Assembly (NCBI GenBank): GCA_017993775.1
Contig: JAGOMA010000006.1
Span: forward strand, 62,001 to 126,000
Direction: 5' to 3'
Length of the DNA stretch: 64,000 bases
Source: Chloroflexota bacterium
Lineage (GTDB): Bacteria > Chloroflexota > Anaerolineae > Promineifilales > Promineifilaceae
Below are positions 53,843 to 61,396 of the stretch, piece after piece; position 1 is the stretch's first letter; the number at the start of each line of letters is the position of its first letter. The translations under genes and the position numbers were made by a program. The notes beneath the pieces are model-generated. The model had not been told where the DNA came from. It was given only the letters and a program-made list of their open reading frames with translations, and did not search any database.

Positions 53843-54271
53843 TTAACGGCCGTTCGTTGTAGGCAGCTGGACAACTGTCAACCAAAACTCCTCGATAGAG
53901 CGCACAACTTTTATGAACTGGTCTAAATCCACCGGTTTGGTTACGTAGCAGTTGGCATGCATGTTGTATGAATCCAAAATATCTTGTTCGGAATCTGACG
54001 TCGTTAGTATAACAACTGGTATGGGTCTTAGTGCATCATCCCCCTTGATGGCCGCCAACACTTCTAGCCCGCTCATCCGCGGCAGGCTCAGGTCTAACAT
54101 GATCAGGTCTGGCCTCGTCTGGTTGTCGGAATTTTTAAGGAGGTCTATGGCCTCGATACCGTCTGCCACAACGGACATCTGATTGAGGATTTTTCCCTCT
54201 TTTAGCGCTTCCATGGTTAAGCGCACGTCGCCTGGATTATCTTCTATTAACAGAATACTTATCGGTTGCAT
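53843..54271 (-). CDS. Rcp1-like single-domain response regulator
   Basis: This 142-residue receiver has EDNPGDVRLTMEALKEGK, phosphoacceptor Asp60 (DLIMLDLSLPRMSG), VILTTSDSEQ and NCYVTKPVDLDQF. It is very like the 48454-48909 product, including the C-terminal FWLTVVQLP. It is the first gene of a response regulator / binding protein / kinase operon, 28 bp ahead of the binding protein. Lacking an output domain, it must signal by protein contact or relay. Confidence 0.92.
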   Translation of the reverse strand: MQPISILLIEDNPGDVRLTMEALKEGKILNQMSVVADGIEAIDLLKNSDNQTRPDLIMLDLSLPRMSGLEVLAAIKGDDALRPIPVVILTTSDSEQDILDSYNMHANCYVTKPVDLDQFIKVVRSIEEFWLTVVQLPTTNGR

Positions 54272-54930
54272 TTCCTGGCTCCTCAGAATTTAAACCAGAA
54301 GCGCCGCGAAAAAGCGGCTAGCTTTCTCTGTGCTTCTGCGTTCCTTGGGTCAATTGTGGTGGGTTCCATTTAGAAAATCCTGTAATGACGTTTGTGTAAA
54401 ATTAGTGAGGTAAGAGAATGATAGTTCTCGTACAATCTTTTCTCCAACTGTCACTTTTTATTGGGGGCTGCTGGTTGCAGTGAGGCGATTGCTGCTGACG
54501 GCCGTTCACAAAAAGCTCGAATGGGTTATCAACCAACTTTTTGGCCTGAGCTAGAACGTGCGGAGAGCAGTTGGTGGGGAAAAGTAAGCTTTTGGCGGAT
54601 GATTGAGATTTAAGAGGAAAAAGTTTGTTTGGTTTATGGCTACAGGCAAGAGCCAGACCGCTGTAGCCATTTATATCAGGGGCGTTGTGTGTTATTGGAA
54701 AATGAAGGTTTTGCCTCTGGATATCTGGTATACAAGCGACCGCCTGTGTTGTAGAGGTTTGCCTTGATACGCTTCCAGTTTTTGCCATATTCATCGGAAT
54801 CAGTCCAGTACAAAGAGCGAGTTGCTATCTGTTTCCATGAATGCGTGAGTATATTTCTAATGCCGAAGTATACCACGAGATACCCCCAGTTTACGATAGT
54901 TGTGGGGTTGGGCCGCGGGTGTTTGGCAGG
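54272..54930. other. 659-bp gap without a supported gene
   Basis: This gap lies between the sensory operon and the membrane protein gene. Two overlapping minus-strand open frames (54402-54794 and 54676-54876) are possible, but neither resembles a known family, has a good ribosome-binding site or has convincing composition. One octamer lies at about 54500. The promoter of the response regulator operon is presumably at 54272-54450. The AT-richer composition could mark decayed coding sequence. Confidence 0.5.
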
Positions 54931-55557
54931 TTAGGGCATGGAGAGGTGGACGATGGTTTGCTTGTGCAGCCAGCTTTGGTCGCTGCCAATGATGATGCGG
55001 CCGGGAAATGCGCCATGGTCGGTTATCAGATCGAGTTGGGTTATTTCGCGGGGGATGTCGAACACGGCCGTATGCTCAAACCCGCCGCCGACTTCCATCA
55101 TAGTGGTTAACGGCCGTCCTGCCAGGCCAGCCTCTGCCAGAGCTTGCTCCCCCTCTGGCGAGGGGTCGATACGCACGCCGCGCTCATCAATGAGGTAAAC
55201 GGCCACCTCGTTCGCCCGCTGCCGGATCCCCCTGGCCCGGTTGCTGACTTGCAGCGTAACCAGATAAAAATCCCCGTGCGCCTGCGCTGCGCCAATGGCT
55301 GGCTGTTTTTCGACCCGCTCCACCGAAAGGCACCAATCATCAAAACAACGCACCTCGCGCATGGCCAAAACCCGCTGCGGACTGAACAAAGAAACGCTGG
55401 CCAATACCAACGCATACACGCCGAGAAAACTGACCAAGCCCCAGCTAAAACGGCGCAGCATCATCCACCGGCGGGTCACAAGCGACAGCAATATCCCCAC
55501 TAAACCCAGCAAGACCACGACAACAGAAAAGAGCAAAACCAGATCGAATATATTCAT
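54931..55557 (-). CDS. Membrane-anchored protein with DUF4352-like domain
   Basis: This 208-residue protein has GGAGGG 8 nt before the ATG. Two N-terminal membrane segments (LVLLFSVVVVLLGLVGILLSLV, FSWGLVSFLGVYALVLASVSLF) are followed by an outside domain of about 135 residues: VRCFDDWCLSVERVEKQP...DFYLVTLQVSNRARGIRQR...VYLIDERGVRIDPSPEGEQAL...DIPREITQLDLIT. This pattern fits DUF4352/telokin-like sandwich domains, and the two nearby Cys could form a disulphide. The function is unknown. It is the last gene of the deoxysugar operon by position (59 bp gap), though it may simply be read through. Confidence 0.7.
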   Translation of the reverse strand: MNIFDLVLLFSVVVVLLGLVGILLSLVTRRWMMLRRFSWGLVSFLGVYALVLASVSLFSPQRVLAMREVRCFDDWCLSVERVEKQPAIGAAQAHGDFYLVTLQVSNRARGIRQRANEVAVYLIDERGVRIDPSPEGEQALAEAGLAGRPLTTMMEVGGGFEHTAVFDIPREITQLDLITDHGAFPGRIIIGSDQSWLHKQTIVHLSMP

Positions 55558-55616
55558 CGTCTAGACCCTCCAAGCGCATTGCGTGTGAGTGGCCTGCTTG
55601 CCGGGCAAAAAACCTG

Positions 55617-56228
55617 TTACCACTTGCTGTACGATTCACTGTGTTTGCGGTACTCAATCATCTCTTCACCCAACAGTTTGTGTTCCAGGATAATATCGCT
55701 CACTTCCTCCAGCGCCGAAACCCAATTATACGCTTCTTCCAGCGTTTGCCCGATGGCAAAGCAGCCATGCCCGCGCTGCATAACAACTTTGTAGCCTTGC
55801 AGAGCGTTGGATACTTTTTCGGCCATCTCCTTGGAACCGGAGGCCAATTCCACAGTGACTACCGGAATTTTACGCAGCAGGTAAGAGCCTTCGTTGTCGA
55901 TGGGGATGATCTCGTCGCGGCTCAGGCTGAGTACGATGGCCGTGCGTGGATGAGCGTGGACCACCGCCAGCGCCGACGTTTTTTCGTAGATGGCGCGGTG
56001 TACAATCAGCTCCGTGCTGGCGCGCACGATGCCGCTGTCTTTGCCTTTGAAGCTGGTTTCCACAAAGTCGGTGGGCTTAAGCCGCCCAAACTGCGCCCCG
56101 CGCCGCTTGATAATGATTTTGTCGCCCACGCGCACACTCATGTTGCCGCCGTGTGAACTGGTCATGCCGGTTACAAAAATGTCGCGCCCAATGTCGCGGA
56201 ATTCTTCGTACAGTCGTTGATCTATCAT
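55617..56228 (-). CDS. fucA: Class II aldolase, L-fuculose-phosphate aldolase-like
   Basis: This 203-residue protein has the complete active site of class II sugar aldolases: Glu73 (STELIVH), zinc ligands His91 and His93 (VVHAHP) and His154 (QRGHGCF), numbered almost exactly as in E. coli FucA (Glu73, His92, His94, His155). SSHGGNMSVR is the phosphate-binding loop. It should split a deoxyketose 1-phosphate into DHAP and L-lactaldehyde. The preferred sugar (fuculose or rhamnulose phosphate) is not certain. It is in an operon behind AOR and rhamnulokinase genes, preceded by a strong hairpin. Confidence 0.87.
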   Translation of the reverse strand: MIDQRLYEEFRDIGRDIFVTGMTSSHGGNMSVRVGDKIIIKRRGAQFGRLKPTDFVETSFKGKDSGIVRASTELIVHRAIYEKTSALAVVHAHPRTAIVLSLSRDEIIPIDNEGSYLLRKIPVVTVELASGSKEMAEKVSNALQGYKVVMQRGHGCFAIGQTLEEAYNWVSALEEVSDIILEHKLLGEEMIEYRKHSESYSKW

Positions 56229-56256
56229 GGTTTTTCTCGTGTCAGGTGATGGGTGA

Positions 56257-56290
56257 TGCGGGATGCGTGAGATCCATCACGCATCTCGCA
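56257..56290. repeat. Intercistronic hairpin between AOR and fucA
   Basis: TGCGGGATGCGTGA (56257-56270), loop GATCCA, TCACGCATCTCGCA (56277-56290): 14 bp with one G-T position. It lies 28 bp upstream of fucA and 12 bp past the AOR stop, with no T-run. It probably stabilises or processes the polycistronic mRNA. Confidence 0.7.
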
Positions 56291-56302
56291 TTACAAGAAC
56301 CT

Positions 56303-58102
56303 CTAGGCTAATTTTGCTTCCAGAAGCGTATCTAATCCCAATTCTTTTAATTTTGCGGGCGTGGGCACGCCGTTTTTGTCCCAGCCACGGAAAGCGTAAT
56401 ACTCGGCCAGCATGGGGGCGAGTTTGACGGTGAAGCCTGCGCTGGGTCCGGTGGCGACGGGTTCGTTCAGCAGGCGGGCGGGAAGGGTGTCGTCGTCTTT
56501 GGTGAAGCCTTCGCGCAGGTTGTAGAGCCGTTCTAGGGTCCATACTCGTTCACCCACCATCATCAGGTCGTCGGCGGTGAAGTGTTGGCCGGTAACGGCC
56601 GTTAACGTCCTGGCAAAAAACTCTTCCGCCACCGCCATATTGGCAAACTTGCAGTAAACCAGACTGTCGATCACCGCCGCCGAATTTTGGTGCACGGAGA
56701 CGATGCCGGCCTTGCCCTGCGTGGCAAAGCGGTCCAGCAAACGCGGCAATGACAATACCTCTGGTCCCAGCATATTGCCGGTTTCGTGGCAGCCGCCCCG
56801 GTTGCCCGTGGCAAAAACAAGTCCCTGCCCCTGCATTCCGCGCGGATCATAGGCCGGCAGTTCCAGCTTTTTCGCGCTCATAGAGAGTTCCGGCGCGCCA
56901 TAGTTTAGCGCCAACCGGTAGCTGCCTTCGGCCATCTCGTCGCCCAGGCCGGTTCGGTAAGCGGTGTCCCGAATCAGGCCCAGCAGTTTTTCCGCCTGCC
57001 CAAACCCCAACTCGCTGTCCATCAGCCCTTTTTCGGCCAGTTCCATGGCGCAGCCGATGATGTTGCCCATGGAAATGGTGTCCAGTCCCAGGTCGTTGCA
57101 CAGAAAGTTGGCCTCGGTAATCACATCCAGGTCGTCTATGCCGCACTGTGCGCCAAAGGCCCAGGCCGATTCATATTCCGGCCCTTCGCCTTCTTTGCCG
57201 CTGCTGGTTTTGCTGATGCGCGTACAGGTGATGGGGCAGGCCCAACACGCCTGGTTTTTAACCAGGATGGTGTCGGTGATGGCTTCGCCGCTGATGGCGT
57301 CGGCTTGTGCAAACTGGGATTGTTGGAAGTTGCGCGTAGGCAGTGCGCCAATCTCATTGACCACGTTCATGACAACGGCCGTGCCAAATTCCGGCAGCGC
57401 CTGCGAGGTAAGTGGGCTGGCTTTGAGCAGCTTGCCCGTTTCGTAGAGCATAAACTTGAACTGGTCGGGGTCGGCAGGCTGATTTTTCTCCATGCCTTCC
57501 ACCACAATCGCCTTCAGGTTCTTGCTGCCCATCACTGCGCCGGCGCCGCCGCGCGCCAGGGCGCGTTCTTTGTCGTTCATGATGGCGGCGATGCGCACCA
57601 GATTTTCACCGGCCGGACCAATGCACAGGACATTGCGCTTGTGGCGATTTTGCCCCAGGGCTGCGGTTGTTTCAAACACGCTCTTGCCCCAGAGATGGGC
57701 GGCGTCTTGAATGGCAACCCCGTCCGGCGTGATTTCGATCATGACTGGACTGGCCGCCTTGCCGCGCACAATCAGGGCGTCATAGCCGGTGCGCTTGAAC
57801 TGCATTCCCCACCAGCCGCCGCTGTTGGCATGTAGAATGGCGTCGGTGAGCGGACTTTTAGTGCTTACGTTGAAGCGGTTGCTTGTCTGTGAGGCGCTGG
57901 CGGTGATAGGGCCGGTGCTAAAGATCAGCACGTTTTCGGGGGAAAGGGGTTCTACGCCCGGTCCCACCAGATCCCACAACAGTCTTGCGCCCAGGCCGCG
58001 CCCACCCAAAAAGAGACGCGCCATGTCCTTGTCCAACGGCAATGTGTTGATACGGCCGTCGGTCAGGTTGATATCCAATATTTTTCCAGCCCAACCTTGC
58101 AT
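56303..58102 (-). CDS. aor: Tungsten-dependent aldehyde:ferredoxin oxidoreductase family enzyme
   Basis: This 599-residue protein is typical of the AOR family in length. The N-terminal domain has LFLGGRGLGARLLWD and NSGGWWGMQFKRTGYDALIVRG. The 4Fe-4S cluster ligands are Cys286, Cys289 and Cys293 (CWACPITC) with the distal Cys438 in NRGGCHETG. GAGAVMGSKNLKAIVV is the family signature that binds the bispyranopterin cofactor. It oxidises aldehydes to acids with ferredoxin as acceptor. A MoaD-like gene lies directly upstream, and the aldolases around it make lactaldehyde the likely substrate, which is inference. CTATAGGAG-like AGGAG precedes the start. Confidence 0.9.
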   Translation of the reverse strand: MQGWAGKILDINLTDGRINTLPLDKDMARLFLGGRGLGARLLWDLVGPGVEPLSPENVLIFSTGPITASASQTSNRFNVSTKSPLTDAILHANSGGWWGMQFKRTGYDALIVRGKAASPVMIEITPDGVAIQDAAHLWGKSVFETTAALGQNRHKRNVLCIGPAGENLVRIAAIMNDKERALARGGAGAVMGSKNLKAIVVEGMEKNQPADPDQFKFMLYETGKLLKASPLTSQALPEFGTAVVMNVVNEIGALPTRNFQQSQFAQADAISGEAITDTILVKNQACWACPITCTRISKTSSGKEGEGPEYESAWAFGAQCGIDDLDVITEANFLCNDLGLDTISMGNIIGCAMELAEKGLMDSELGFGQAEKLLGLIRDTAYRTGLGDEMAEGSYRLALNYGAPELSMSAKKLELPAYDPRGMQGQGLVFATGNRGGCHETGNMLGPEVLSLPRLLDRFATQGKAGIVSVHQNSAAVIDSLVYCKFANMAVAEEFFARTLTAVTGQHFTADDLMMVGERVWTLERLYNLREGFTKDDDTLPARLLNEPVATGPSAGFTVKLAPMLAEYYAFRGWDKNGVPTPAKLKELGLDTLLEAKLA

Positions 58103-58138
58103 AAGAATCTCCTATTGAAGTGTAGAGTGTAGAGGGCG

Positions 58139-58171
58139 TACTGAACACTGTTTACTGAACACATTTACTGA
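58139..58171. repeat. Tandem TACTGAACAC repeats
   Basis: TACTGAACACTGTT (58139-58152), TACTGAACACATT (58153-58165) and a partial TACTGATTTT follow each other in the 71-bp gap between the MoaD-like and AOR genes. The origin is unknown; slippage is likely. Confidence 0.7.
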
Positions 58172-58173
58172 TT

Positions 58174-58437
58174 TTAACCACCGGCGATGGGTGGGAAGAC
58201 GGCGATCTGGTCCTGGTGGGAAACGGCCGTGTCCAACCCCTGCAGCAGTTCGCAATCACGGCCGTTGACCATGACGCGCACGTAGGGCTGCAAAGTATCA
58301 CCGTCAAAAATTGCCTTCCGTAACGGCTCGTTTTCGCGGCAGAGGGCTGCCAGCGCTTCTCGCAAGGTCGCGCCGGTGCTTTCTTGTTCTGCGCCGCCGG
58401 CTTTCTGGCGCAGGCCGCCAAACAGCTTGATGATCAT
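58174..58437 (-). CDS. MoaD/ThiS-family sulfur carrier next to AOR
   Basis: This 87-residue protein starts at ATG 58435-58437 (GGGAG upstream). It has the ubiquitin-like fold pattern MIIKLFGGLRQKAGG...ATLREALAALC...YVRVMVNGRDCELLQGLDTAVSHQDQIAVFPPIAGG, ending in the Gly-Gly that is adenylated and thiocarboxylated. Such proteins supply sulfur for the pyranopterin dithiolene. Placement 71 bp ahead of AOR suggests a dedicated carrier for the tungsten cofactor of that enzyme. No MoaE, MoeA or MoaB homolog is present in the window. Confidence 0.85.
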   Translation of the reverse strand: MIIKLFGGLRQKAGGAEQESTGATLREALAALCRENEPLRKAIFDGDTLQPYVRVMVNGRDCELLQGLDTAVSHQDQIAVFPPIAGG

Positions 58438-58452
58438 GCGCGGTCCGCTCCC

Positions 58453-58485
58453 AGATCGGACCCATTTCCCAGATTGGCCCAATCT
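58453..58485. repeat. AGATTGG-type double palindrome (diverged)
   Basis: AGATCGGACCCATTT (58453-58467), spacer CCC, AGATTGGCCCAATCT (58471-58485). The second unit is palindromic; the first is degraded. It lies between the tandem aldolase stop and the MoaD-like start, inside the operon. Confidence 0.7.
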
Positions 58486-58494
58486 TGCGCAGCG

Positions 58495-59781
58495 TTACGT
58501 GAGCGAAAAAGCCACTTCCAAATCGTGGATTTCGGCGTCGCCGATGGGTACGAGCTGGCCGAGAACGGCCGTGTCAATCAACGATCGCGCACTGAATTCC
58601 GCCACCTCCAACCGGTCAAAAGCGTTCAAAATGTCCGTGCCCACCGTCAGCACGCAGTCGTTTTGCACCAGCAGCACCGGCGTACTCAGAGAAACCGTTG
58701 CCGCCACGGTGTCGGCCTGGGTGTAGAGCGTCTTGAAGGGAATCAGCGGAATGTCGCGCAGCAGAATAAAACTCTCCGGGATGGTGCGCGAATCGAACCG
58801 CGAAGCCGTGATGGTGTAGGCGGTGGCGTTGGGACACTGCGCCGACATGACGCTGTGGATGTCTGGATGTTTGGCATAAATGGCTTCGTGCAGGCGCACG
58901 GCGCGGCTGGGCAGCTTGCCCGCCTCGCGTACGCCGTTACGCACCAGCACCACATCCGCAATGTCCAGCGTGCGCCGGTCCAGGCCCGTCGGCGTAATGA
59001 GAAAGCTGTTCGCGTCCAGCCGCGCCGAAACAACGCCTTCGGTGCTGATCATCAACTGCCGGTCATAGGCGCGGGCGACGATGTCTACAATTTGCTGGCG
59101 CAGCTCCCGTTCGCGGCTGCTGTGGGTCGTGGGCACAAATTCTGGCAGTAAATTGTGGCGATGGTCAAATAGGTTCAGCGACGGTTCGCTGAGGGTTTGC
59201 ACCGAGCCTAGCACTTTGGCTCGAATGAGAGTGCGGGCGCAAAAGTCCAGCGTCTCCAGGCGGTGGAAGGCGTCGAGCAGGTTCGCGCCGCCCGCCGCCA
59301 TGCCGTGATTTTCCAGGATGATGATGTTGTAACCTTCGGCGAAGGTGGCGGCGATGTTTTCGCCCAGCTTTTCGCTGCCGGGTAGGGCGTAGGGCGCATA
59401 CCCCACCGGTCCGCACAGGCGGTTGGCCTGCGGAATGATGCGCGTGTCCGGCACTTCACGCACAATGCTAAAGGAGACCAGCGCCGGGGGATGGGCATGG
59501 ACGATGGCCTGGAAATCGGGGCGCAGTTCGTAGATTTTCCGGTGAAAGGGATATTCAATGGATGGTTTGTGCGGCCCGATGATGGGTCCGTTTGCCTGCA
59601 CGCACATGATGTCTTTGGGTGTCAGTGTGCCTTTGTCGATGCCGGAGGGGGTGATCCAGATGTCGCCGTTGTCGTCTTTGATGGACAGGTTGCCGCCGCT
59701 GAGGGTGGTCATGCCGTTGTGGTAAATGCGGTTCATAATGGCGACCAGTTGGTCGCGGGGGTGAAGGAGTTGAAAGTTCAT
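58495..59781 (-). CDS. Tandem class II aldolase with a degenerate second domain
   Basis: This 428-residue protein is taken from ATG 59779-59781, which begins the first domain cleanly; a longer frame upstream reads through the hairpin. Domain 1 (about 1-215) has a full active site: Glu in PSIEYPFH, His95 and His97 (IVHAHPP), His159 (LENHGMA). Domain 2 (about 220-428) has the same fold pattern (TEGVVSARL, ITPTGLDRRTLDIADVVLV, HEAIYAKHPDIHSV) but Ser313, Gln315 and Asp375 replace the three His, and the Glu is gone. Domain 1 is probably an active rhamnulose- or fuculose-phosphate aldolase; domain 2 is likely structural or regulatory. It follows rhamnulokinase in the operon. Confidence 0.83.
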   Translation of the reverse strand: MNFQLLHPRDQLVAIMNRIYHNGMTTLSGGNLSIKDDNGDIWITPSGIDKGTLTPKDIMCVQANGPIIGPHKPSIEYPFHRKIYELRPDFQAIVHAHPPALVSFSIVREVPDTRIIPQANRLCGPVGYAPYALPGSEKLGENIAATFAEGYNIIILENHGMAAGGANLLDAFHRLETLDFCARTLIRAKVLGSVQTLSEPSLNLFDHRHNLLPEFVPTTHSSRERELRQQIVDIVARAYDRQLMISTEGVVSARLDANSFLITPTGLDRRTLDIADVVLVRNGVREAGKLPSRAVRLHEAIYAKHPDIHSVMSAQCPNATAYTITASRFDSRTIPESFILLRDIPLIPFKTLYTQADTVAATVSLSTPVLLVQNDCVLTVGTDILNAFDRLEVAEFSARSLIDTAVLGQLVPIGDAEIHDLEVAFSLT

Positions 59782-59796
59782 AGTTGTTTGTTTGCG

Positions 59797-59860
59797 ATTG
59801 GAGATTGGAGATTGGAGATTGTCGGTTGAATAAATCTCCAATCTCCAATCTCCAATCTCC
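59797..59860 (-). promoter_or_regulatory. 24-bp perfect hairpin made of GGAGATT heptamers in the aldolase leader
   Basis: The left arm (59797-59820) is three and a half copies of the heptamer GGAGATT; the right arm (59833-59860) is four copies of its complement AATCTCC. They pair perfectly over 24 bp around a 12-nt loop. It fills the 88-bp gap between the rhamnulokinase stop and the aldolase start, ending 15 bp before the ATG, so it would lie in the mRNA just ahead of the ribosome-binding region. It could cut read-through, guide processing or limit translation. Confidence 0.8.
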
Positions 59861-59869
59861 TGTCTTGCC

Positions 59870-61306
59870 CTATGCGATAATTTTCTGGTAACGGCCGTAC
59901 ATTTCAGACCACACGGCCGTTTCTTGCGGTTCATAACGGGCTAATTCAGCCATGTCTGCGACGATGGCGCGCGCCTGGTTGAGGTCGGCGATTTCGCCCA
60001 GCGCAATGAACTGCACGCTGGCGTTGCCGATGACGGTAGCTTCAATCGGCCCCGTGATAACCGGCAGTCCGGTGGCATTGGCCGTCATCTGGTTGAGCAG
60101 TTTGTTTTGCGTGCCGCCGCCAACGATATGGATGACGCGAACGGGGTGGGGGGTAACGGCCGTTAACTGTTCCAGCGAAGCCCGGTAGGCCATAGCCAGG
60201 CTTTCCAGAATGACGCGCACGATTTCCCCCTTGTTTTGGGGAACCGGCTGGCCTGTTTGTCTGCAAAACGCTTGAATCCGTTCCGGCATGTCGCCGTGTT
60301 TAATAAAAAGCGGGTCGTTGACATTGATGAATGAACGGAACGGCGGGGCTGTTTGGGCCATTTCCACCAGTTCGCCATAAGAAAAAGGCTCGTTCTGCGC
60401 GGTCCAGGCGGCCCGGCTTTGCTGCAGCAGCCACAATCCCATCAAATTTTTCAGCAGGCGCACGGAGCCATACACGCCGCCTTCGTTGGTGACATTGGCG
60501 GCCAGAGCCGCAGCGGACAAAACCGGCTGCGGTAGTTCCAGCCCCAGCAGGCTCCAGGTGCCGCTGCTGATATAGGCAAAATCGGCCGTGGCTGCCGGCA
60601 CCGCCGCCACCGCGCTGCCGGTGTCGTGGCAGGCAGGCGCGATGACCGGAATGCCGTCATATTGCCCCAGGCGTGTTCCTGATGGCACGATTTCCGGCAG
60701 GATGTGTTGGGGGATGCCAAGTTTGTGGAGCAAATCAACCGCCCACGCGCCGGTTTGGGGGTCCATCATCTGGGTGGTGGAGGCGATGCTGAATTCGCTT
60801 ACCTTTTGCCCGGTCAGCCAGTAGTTGAGTAAATCGGGCGACAGCAGCAGCGTGTCGGCGATGTCTAGCTGGGGTGAGCGGCTTTCTACGAGGCTGATGA
60901 GCTGGTAAAGGGTGTTGATTTGCATGAACTGGACGCCGGTTTGGGCGAAGATTTCGGCGCGCGGTATTTTGTTGAGCACACGCGCCATCACGCCATCGGT
61001 ACGGCCGTCACGGTAATGCACCGGATTGCCGATCAGATGCCCCTGTTTGTCCAGCAGGCCAAAATCGACGCCCCAGGTGTCGACGCCGATGCTGGCCGGA
61101 TTTTGCGCCTTGCCTTTTTCGATGCCGATCTGGATGTCGCGCCACAGACGCAAAAAATCCCAATGCAGTGTGCCGTTGATGGTGACTGTGGTGTTGGGGA
61201 ATCGGTGGAGTTCTTCCTGGGTGAAGGAACGGCCGTTAAACTTCACCGCCATCACCCGCCCGGATTCGGCCCCTAAATCCACTGAGAGAACGGTCTTGTC
61301 GCTCAT
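59870..61306 (-). CDS. rhaB: Rhamnulokinase
   Basis: This 478-residue FGGY-family kinase has the RhaB features: DLGAESGRVM at residues 10-19, TLHWDFLRLW, IGVDTWGVDFGLLD, NPVHYRDGRTDG, and the C-terminal ATP-binding part with HIVGGGTQNKLLNQMTANATGLPVITGPIEATVIGN. It phosphorylates L-rhamnulose at O1 with ATP. AAGGAAGAG precedes the ATG, and a good sigma-70-like promoter (TTGCCT, 17 bp, TATTAT) lies upstream. It is the first gene of the deoxysugar operon, divergent from the DeoR regulator. Isomerase and mutarotase genes are not in the window. Confidence 0.92.
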   Translation of the reverse strand: MSDKTVLSVDLGAESGRVMAVKFNGRSFTQEELHRFPNTTVTINGTLHWDFLRLWRDIQIGIEKGKAQNPASIGVDTWGVDFGLLDKQGHLIGNPVHYRDGRTDGVMARVLNKIPRAEIFAQTGVQFMQINTLYQLISLVESRSPQLDIADTLLLSPDLLNYWLTGQKVSEFSIASTTQMMDPQTGAWAVDLLHKLGIPQHILPEIVPSGTRLGQYDGIPVIAPACHDTGSAVAAVPAATADFAYISSGTWSLLGLELPQPVLSAAALAANVTNEGGVYGSVRLLKNLMGLWLLQQSRAAWTAQNEPFSYGELVEMAQTAPPFRSFINVNDPLFIKHGDMPERIQAFCRQTGQPVPQNKGEIVRVILESLAMAYRASLEQLTAVTPHPVRVIHIVGGGTQNKLLNQMTANATGLPVITGPIEATVIGNASVQFIALGEIADLNQARAIVADMAELARYEPQETAVWSEMYGRYQKIIA

Positions 61307-61357
61307 GCGTACGCTCTTCCTTCCAAACTAAAATCGACCACCCAACTTGCTGACACT

Positions 61358-61386
61358 ATAATAAATCACAATCAAACGAAAGGCAA
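61358..61386 (-). promoter_or_regulatory. Promoter of the deoxysugar operon
   Basis: On the minus strand, -35 TTGCCT (complement of 61381-61386) and -10 TATTAT (complement of 61358-61363) are 17 bp apart, about 50 bp before the rhaB start. Confidence 0.7.
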
Positions 61387-61396
61387 ATGAAAATAA

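Noticed and set aside
54402..54794. Minus-strand frame of 130 codons
   Set aside because: Composition is Ser/Gln/His/Pro-rich without domain, signal or ribosome-binding site, and it overlaps another weak frame. Not supported as a gene.
54676..54876. Minus-strand frame of 66 codons
   Set aside because: No family recognised and no clear start signal. It could be a remnant, but the sequence alone does not show that.
59797..59860. CRISPR-like array of heptamers
   Set aside because: Units are 7 bp without spacers and form one inverted repeat. No cas gene is present.
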